Shown: positions 61,026 to 64,000 of the stretch, piece by piece
Numbering within the stretch: the stretch's first letter is position 1
How the letters are laid out: each line of letters begins with the position of its first letter
Assembly: GCF_003991905.1 (NCBI RefSeq)
Contig: NZ_RSCL01000005.1
Coordinates: 376,920-440,919, forward strand
From: Dulcicalothrix desertica PCC 7102
Lineage (GTDB): Bacteria > Cyanobacteriota > Cyanobacteriia > Cyanobacteriales > Nostocaceae
Direction of reading: 5' to 3'
Length of the DNA: 64,000 bases
Translations under genes and position numbers: made by a program
Notes under the pieces: generated by a model
Seen by the model: only the letters and a program-made list of their open reading frames with translations
The model's database searches: none
Told to the model about the DNA's origin: nothing

Positions 61026-62603
61026 ATGACAAAAGTGACTTTGAGAAAAATTACGAATCTTAAAAAAGCCAGAACAATCGCTTCTCGCTATCCGAAATCA
61101 ATTATCAAAGCTTCATATGGCATTATGATTATGGTTTTCATTTCACTTGCGGGTTTGGGAATTGCACAGTTATATGAGCAGGAATTAGAAGAAAAGCAAC
61201 AAGACATAAATGTGAAAGCAGTTGATGTTGATGCATTGCTTAAAACTACCTTAAACAATGTGATAGTAGTGCGTTCTCAAGCCGAATATTTGGCAAATCA
61301 ACGTCAGACCAACATGAGTTTGTCACTTGCACCCCTTTTGCCTACAATTTATAAGCAGTTGCCAACAGAGGCAAGAATTCATTACACTTCGTCTTCGGGT
61401 ACGCTTGATGTAATTTATCCAGCTATACCACCAATGACTCGTAAAGAAAATGTAGAAACGTTTCAAAAAGCGATTCATCAAGAATTTATTACATCTGGAA
61501 TAAAAAATAACCCTAGTCGTAAAGCTTATTTTACTAATCCTTATCAAGATATTTTGGGAAAGAAGCTAATAGTCACAGCTATTAGTCCTGTTTATGAAGG
61601 AAATCACCATCTTGGAAATATTGGCATAGATTTTCCTGTCTTAAGCTTAAATCGTTTTGTTAAAAAGCTTGGCGGTAAAAGTGCTATGATTTTGACAAGC
61701 GAAGGCAAAGTATTGAGTCATCCCAACTTGCAACCTCGCTATTTCAAGTCTGCTGAGTATTTTATTTCAGATTTTAGCATTCGAGCAAAGTTAATCAAAT
61801 TACTAAAAACAGGAAATAAGGGTCAAATTACTATCAATGGATATTTAATAACATATCAAAAATTAAACAATGCACCTTGGATGATTGTTAACATTGCACA
61901 CAGAAAAACTTTAGTTAAAGATGTTATTCAAAAACAGTTACCAATAATTTTAGGAGTCATACTTGGTATGACTATCGTTTTATTAATAAGTCTAAGAATT
62001 ATAAATCAAGTATTTACACAATGTCAAAAAGCGCGTATGGTAGCAGAACTTGCAAACCAAGAGTTACAAAAAGCATTAACACAACTAGAACTCCTTGCAT
62101 TAACTGATACATTGACAGGCGCCTGGAATCGCCTTTATTTTGAGGAGATAGTGTCTGCTGAAATAAATCGGCTTTCACGCCACAATCAATTATTATCACT
62201 TTTAATATTAGACATCGACCATTTCAAGAGCATCAATGACAACTATGGGCATCCAATTGGTGATTGTGTACTAGCTTCTTTAGCTCATTTGTTAAAGGAG
62301 AATATTCGTACATCGGATGTTTTGACTCGTTGGGGAGGTGAAGAATTTGTAATTCTTACTCCCTCAACTTCTATCGCAGAAGCTTACGAATTGGCAGAAA
62401 GACTACGTTTAGTTATTGCGAAACACAGTTTTCCAGAAGTTGCAAACATCACAGTCAGTTTTGGAATTGCCCAGTTTCAAACTGCTGAAACTTTATACAA
62501 TTGTTTTAAACGGGCTGATGATGCATTATATCACGCGAAAAAGAGCGGACGAAATACAGTGGTTGCGGCGCCTTCCATGTCTTTTGTATATCAATTAAAG
62601 TAG
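61026..62603 (+). CDS. Membrane-bound diguanylate cyclase with extracytoplasmic sensor
   Basis: A 525-residue protein. It has a first membrane helix near residues 30-50, a Cache-type periplasmic sensor (about 55-290; GNHHLGNIGIDFP), a second membrane helix (about 300-325), a short coiled linker and a GGDEF domain from about 360. The active site is GGEEF (Gly437). The inhibitory I-site RxxD is present (RTSD, five residues before it). Thus it should make c-di-GMP from two GTP and be feedback controlled. The ligand is unknown. It lies convergent to the nifD gene and would be carried by the element. Confidence 0.93.
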   Translation: MTKVTLRKITNLKKARTIASRYPKSIIKASYGIMIMVFISLAGLGIAQLYEQELEEKQQDINVKAVDVDALLKTTLNNVIVVRSQAEYLANQRQTNMSLSLAPLLPTIYKQLPTEARIHYTSSSGTLDVIYPAIPPMTRKENVETFQKAIHQEFITSGIKNNPSRKAYFTNPYQDILGKKLIVTAISPVYEGNHHLGNIGIDFPVLSLNRFVKKLGGKSAMILTSEGKVLSHPNLQPRYFKSAEYFISDFSIRAKLIKLLKTGNKGQITINGYLITYQKLNNAPWMIVNIAHRKTLVKDVIQKQLPIILGVILGMTIVLLISLRIINQVFTQCQKARMVAELANQELQKALTQLELLALTDTLTGAWNRLYFEEIVSAEINRLSRHNQLLSLLILDIDHFKSINDNYGHPIGDCVLASLAHLLKENIRTSDVLTRWGGEEFVILTPSTSIAEAYELAERLRLVIAKHSFPEVANITVSFGIAQFQTAETLYNCFKRADDALYHAKKSGRNTVVAAPSMSFVYQLK

Positions 62604-62841
62604 CTTGCAAGTTGAGTTTTTACTATTTAATCTAAAAAATATAGTTCAAAAATGTATTTAAATTGACTATTTTATTATCGGCGCCTCTAATAGATAAATT
62701 CTATAAGCTATATATAGTAAGCTTTGTGGAGTATGAGCTTGTCAAAGTTAATAATTATTGGCGCCTGGATATAATTGAATTTAGGCTAAAAAATATCTTT
62801 GAAAAACTTTAACGTTAAAAAAGCTTGGCGCCTGTTGGCTT
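62604..62841. other. Short AT-rich region at the element border
   Basis: No gene. Three GGCGCC palindromes fall within about 160 bp (62681, 62760 and 62827). It has no homology that I can see to the usual 3' end of nifD or to nifK. Confidence 0.6.
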
Positions 62842-64000
62842 TTATGACCTATAATCAAGCTCGGAGTAATCCCAAGAGTGCATTTGTCTAAAAGGTAAGC
62901 CCATCTTTTGGAAGACGTACTTCTCTTTAATACCAGAAGCAATCAAATCAGGTTTCTTAGCCTTGACAAACTCTTCAAATTCGTATGCAGTTACGTCATC
63001 ATAGATGATGGTCGCATTGTCGATGTAGTGAGTAGTACGTTTGTAGTCATCGTTGTGTGCAAACTCGTAACCTGTACCAACTACCTTGATACCGACATCT
63101 TCAAATGCAGGAACAACGTGACGAGGACGTAGACCACCAACATAAAGCATTACGGTGTTGCCTTCGAGACGAGGACGGTACTTCTTAAGAACTGCGTCCA
63201 TGACAGGTTGATACTTAGCGATAACTTTTTCAGCATTAGCTTGAATTTTGTCATCGAACTTAGCAGCAATTTCACGAAGCGATGCAGCAATTTTGGTAGG
63301 ACCAAAGAAATTAAATTCCATCCAAGGCAATCCGTATGATTCCTCTAAACTACGGCAGATGTAGTTCATCGAGCGGTAGCAGTGGATTAAAACTAACTTA
63401 GCAGCAGGTCCTTGGATAAGTTCGTTTATGGTCCCATCCCCAGACCACTGGGCCACAACACGCAATCCCATTTCTTCGAGTAACATCCGGCTGGCCCAAG
63501 CGTCACCACCGATGTTATAATCTCCGATTAATGCAACGTCGTAAGGACCTGGTTCAAAGTCGAGTGTGTTTTCTTTCTTAGCTTTGTCAAAGTGAGGGAA
63601 TACCCAGTCACGGATAGCGTCGTTAGCAATGTGGTGTCCTAAAGATTGCGAAACTCCACGAAAACCTTCACAGCGCAAAGGAATTACAGGTTTGCCAATT
63701 TCTTTCGAGGTTTTCTTAGCTACAGCTTCGATGTCATCCCCGATAAGACCGATAGGACATTCAGATTGAATCGAAATACCTTTGTTGAGGGGGAAGAGTT
63801 CTTCGATTTCGTGAATGATTTTGGTGAGTTTTTTGTCACCACCAAATACGATGTCACGTTCTTGGAAGTCGGAGGTAAAGTGCATGGTACCGAAAGCATC
63901 GACACCTGTTTTACCAACATAGTAGTTACGACGACCAGACCATGACCAGTAACCGCAACCAACAGGACCATGACTGATGTGAATCATGTCTTTGATTGGT
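62842..64000 (-). CDS. nifD: Nitrogenase MoFe protein alpha chain, 3' end replaced at an element border; 5' end outside the window
   Basis: The frame enters from the right edge ([19 protein letters not shown]) and follows NifD closely. P-cluster ligands lie in VGCGYW and SECPIG, the Gln/His pair in [11 protein letters not shown], the FeMo-cofactor Cys in [10 protein letters not shown], and its His in MHSWDYS. After these residues the family continues GPYHGxDGFAIFARDMD for about 45 more residues; here the frame reads ELDYRS and stops. The change falls exactly on GGATTACTCCG. This is the vegetative-cell form of nifD interrupted by an excision element; excision would restore the reading frame in heterocysts. 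The truncated product lacks the C-terminal part and should not assemble properly. Confidence 0.93.
   Translation of the reverse strand, partial: PIKDMIHISHGPVGCGYWSWSGRRNYYVGKTGVDAFGTMHFTSDFQERDIVFGGDKKLTKIIHEIEELFPLNKGISIQSECPIGLIGDDIEAVAKKTSKEIGKPVIPLRCEGFRGVSQSLGHHIANDAIRDWVFPHFDKAKKENTLDFEPGPYDVALIGDYNIGGDAWASRMLLEEMGLRVVAQWSGDGTINELIQGPAAKLVLIHCYRSMNYICRSLEESYGLPWMEFNFFGPTKIAASLREIAAKFDDKIQANAEKVIAKYQPVMDAVLKKYRPRLEGNTVMLYVGGLRPRHVVPAFEDVGIKVVGTGYEFAHNDDYKRTTHYIDNATIIYDDVTAYEFEEFVKAKKPDLIASGIKEKYVFQKMGLPFRQMHSWDYSELDYRS
62862..62872 (-). mobile_element. Site-specific recombination core of the nifD element (one border)
   Basis: On the minus strand the sequence is GGATTACTCCG, identical to the 11-bp core repeat flanking the nifD element of Anabaena/Nostoc PCC 7120. 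NifD homology ends inside it. DNA to the left is therefore element DNA. A second direct copy should mark the other end; I found none within the window. Confidence 0.88.

Noticed and set aside
1-62841. XisA-like tyrosine or serine recombinase
   Set aside because: No ORF shows the RHRY or serine-recombinase pattern; if present it must lie beyond the left edge.
1-64000. CRISPR array in the repeat-rich spacers
   Set aside because: Repeats are palindromic and scattered singly or as inverted pairs. There is no regular repeat-spacer array and no cas gene; the 24-bp tandem at 31615 has no spacers.
1-64000. tRNA or rRNA genes
   Set aside because: I saw no GGTTCRANTCC T-arm with cloverleaf pairing and no rRNA-like sequence.

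Overview
The window is AT-rich DNA from what looks like a filamentous, heterocyst-forming cyanobacterium. The main clue is at the right edge. A minus-strand nifD (nitrogenase MoFe protein alpha chain) is colinear with the family until codons for Trp-Asp-Tyr-Ser, exactly at the 11-bp core GGATTACTCCG. It then runs into foreign sequence and stops. This is the known signature of the developmentally excised nifD element of Nostocales. No nifK and no nifD 3' end follow. I therefore infer that most or all of the DNA left of 62872 lies inside a very large nifD interruption element, or inside a rearranged relic of one. No second core copy and no XisA-like recombinase were seen, so the far end would be outside the window.

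Layout. 1-8 kb: small hypothetical genes, a CAX-type Ca2+/H+ antiporter, several decayed genes and an ArsA/Get3-like ATPase. 8-34 kb: an ion-homeostasis island. It has three P-type ATPases with N-terminal HMA-fold domains of the basic-residue (CoBaHMA-like) type, one of them catalytically dead. It also has a free CoBaHMA-like protein, a DUF5132 protein, small membrane proteins, a beta-carbonic anhydrase, two DUF1345 proteins, a broken MntP-like pump, a full CAX and a half CAX, a P2A Ca2+-ATPase, a small protein with a polyacidic tail, a universal stress protein and an ABC1/AarF kinase. Inside the island sit a ParB-methyltransferase-like fusion and an FGE/SUMF1-like gene overlapping a Nif11 peptide gene. 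34.7-36.1 kb: a B12-binding-type radical SAM enzyme. 36.4-45.5 kb: a minus-strand polysaccharide operon (four glycosyltransferase-2 proteins, one fused to a methyltransferase and a deacetylase, plus an ABC exporter). 46-51 kb: a deleted molybdenum hydroxylase operon with an intact xdhC-like gene, a beta-propeller protein and a SAM hydrolase-like protein. 51-60 kb: SDR enzymes, a QueA-like protein, a TetR-controlled PNPOx/DsrE pair, a second Nif11 peptide and gene fragments. 60-62.6 kb: a class-I glutamine-amidotransferase-like hydrolase and a diguanylate cyclase.

Two genome-wide patterns stand out. The palindrome GGCGCC occurs about 100 times by hand count, where only a few would be expected at this base composition, while I saw no HIP1 octamer GCGATCGC. 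At least five families of palindromic intergenic repeats are dispersed between genes, often at 3' ends. The region also carries many internally deleted, frameshifted or fragmentary genes, several with break points at GC-rich palindromes.

How the parts may work together (inference): CAX antiporters, Ca2+-ATPase, carbonic anhydrase and CoBaHMA ATPases point to handling of divalent cations and inorganic carbon, a combination known from the neighbourhood of calcyanin in carbonate-forming cyanobacteria. I found no calcyanin here.
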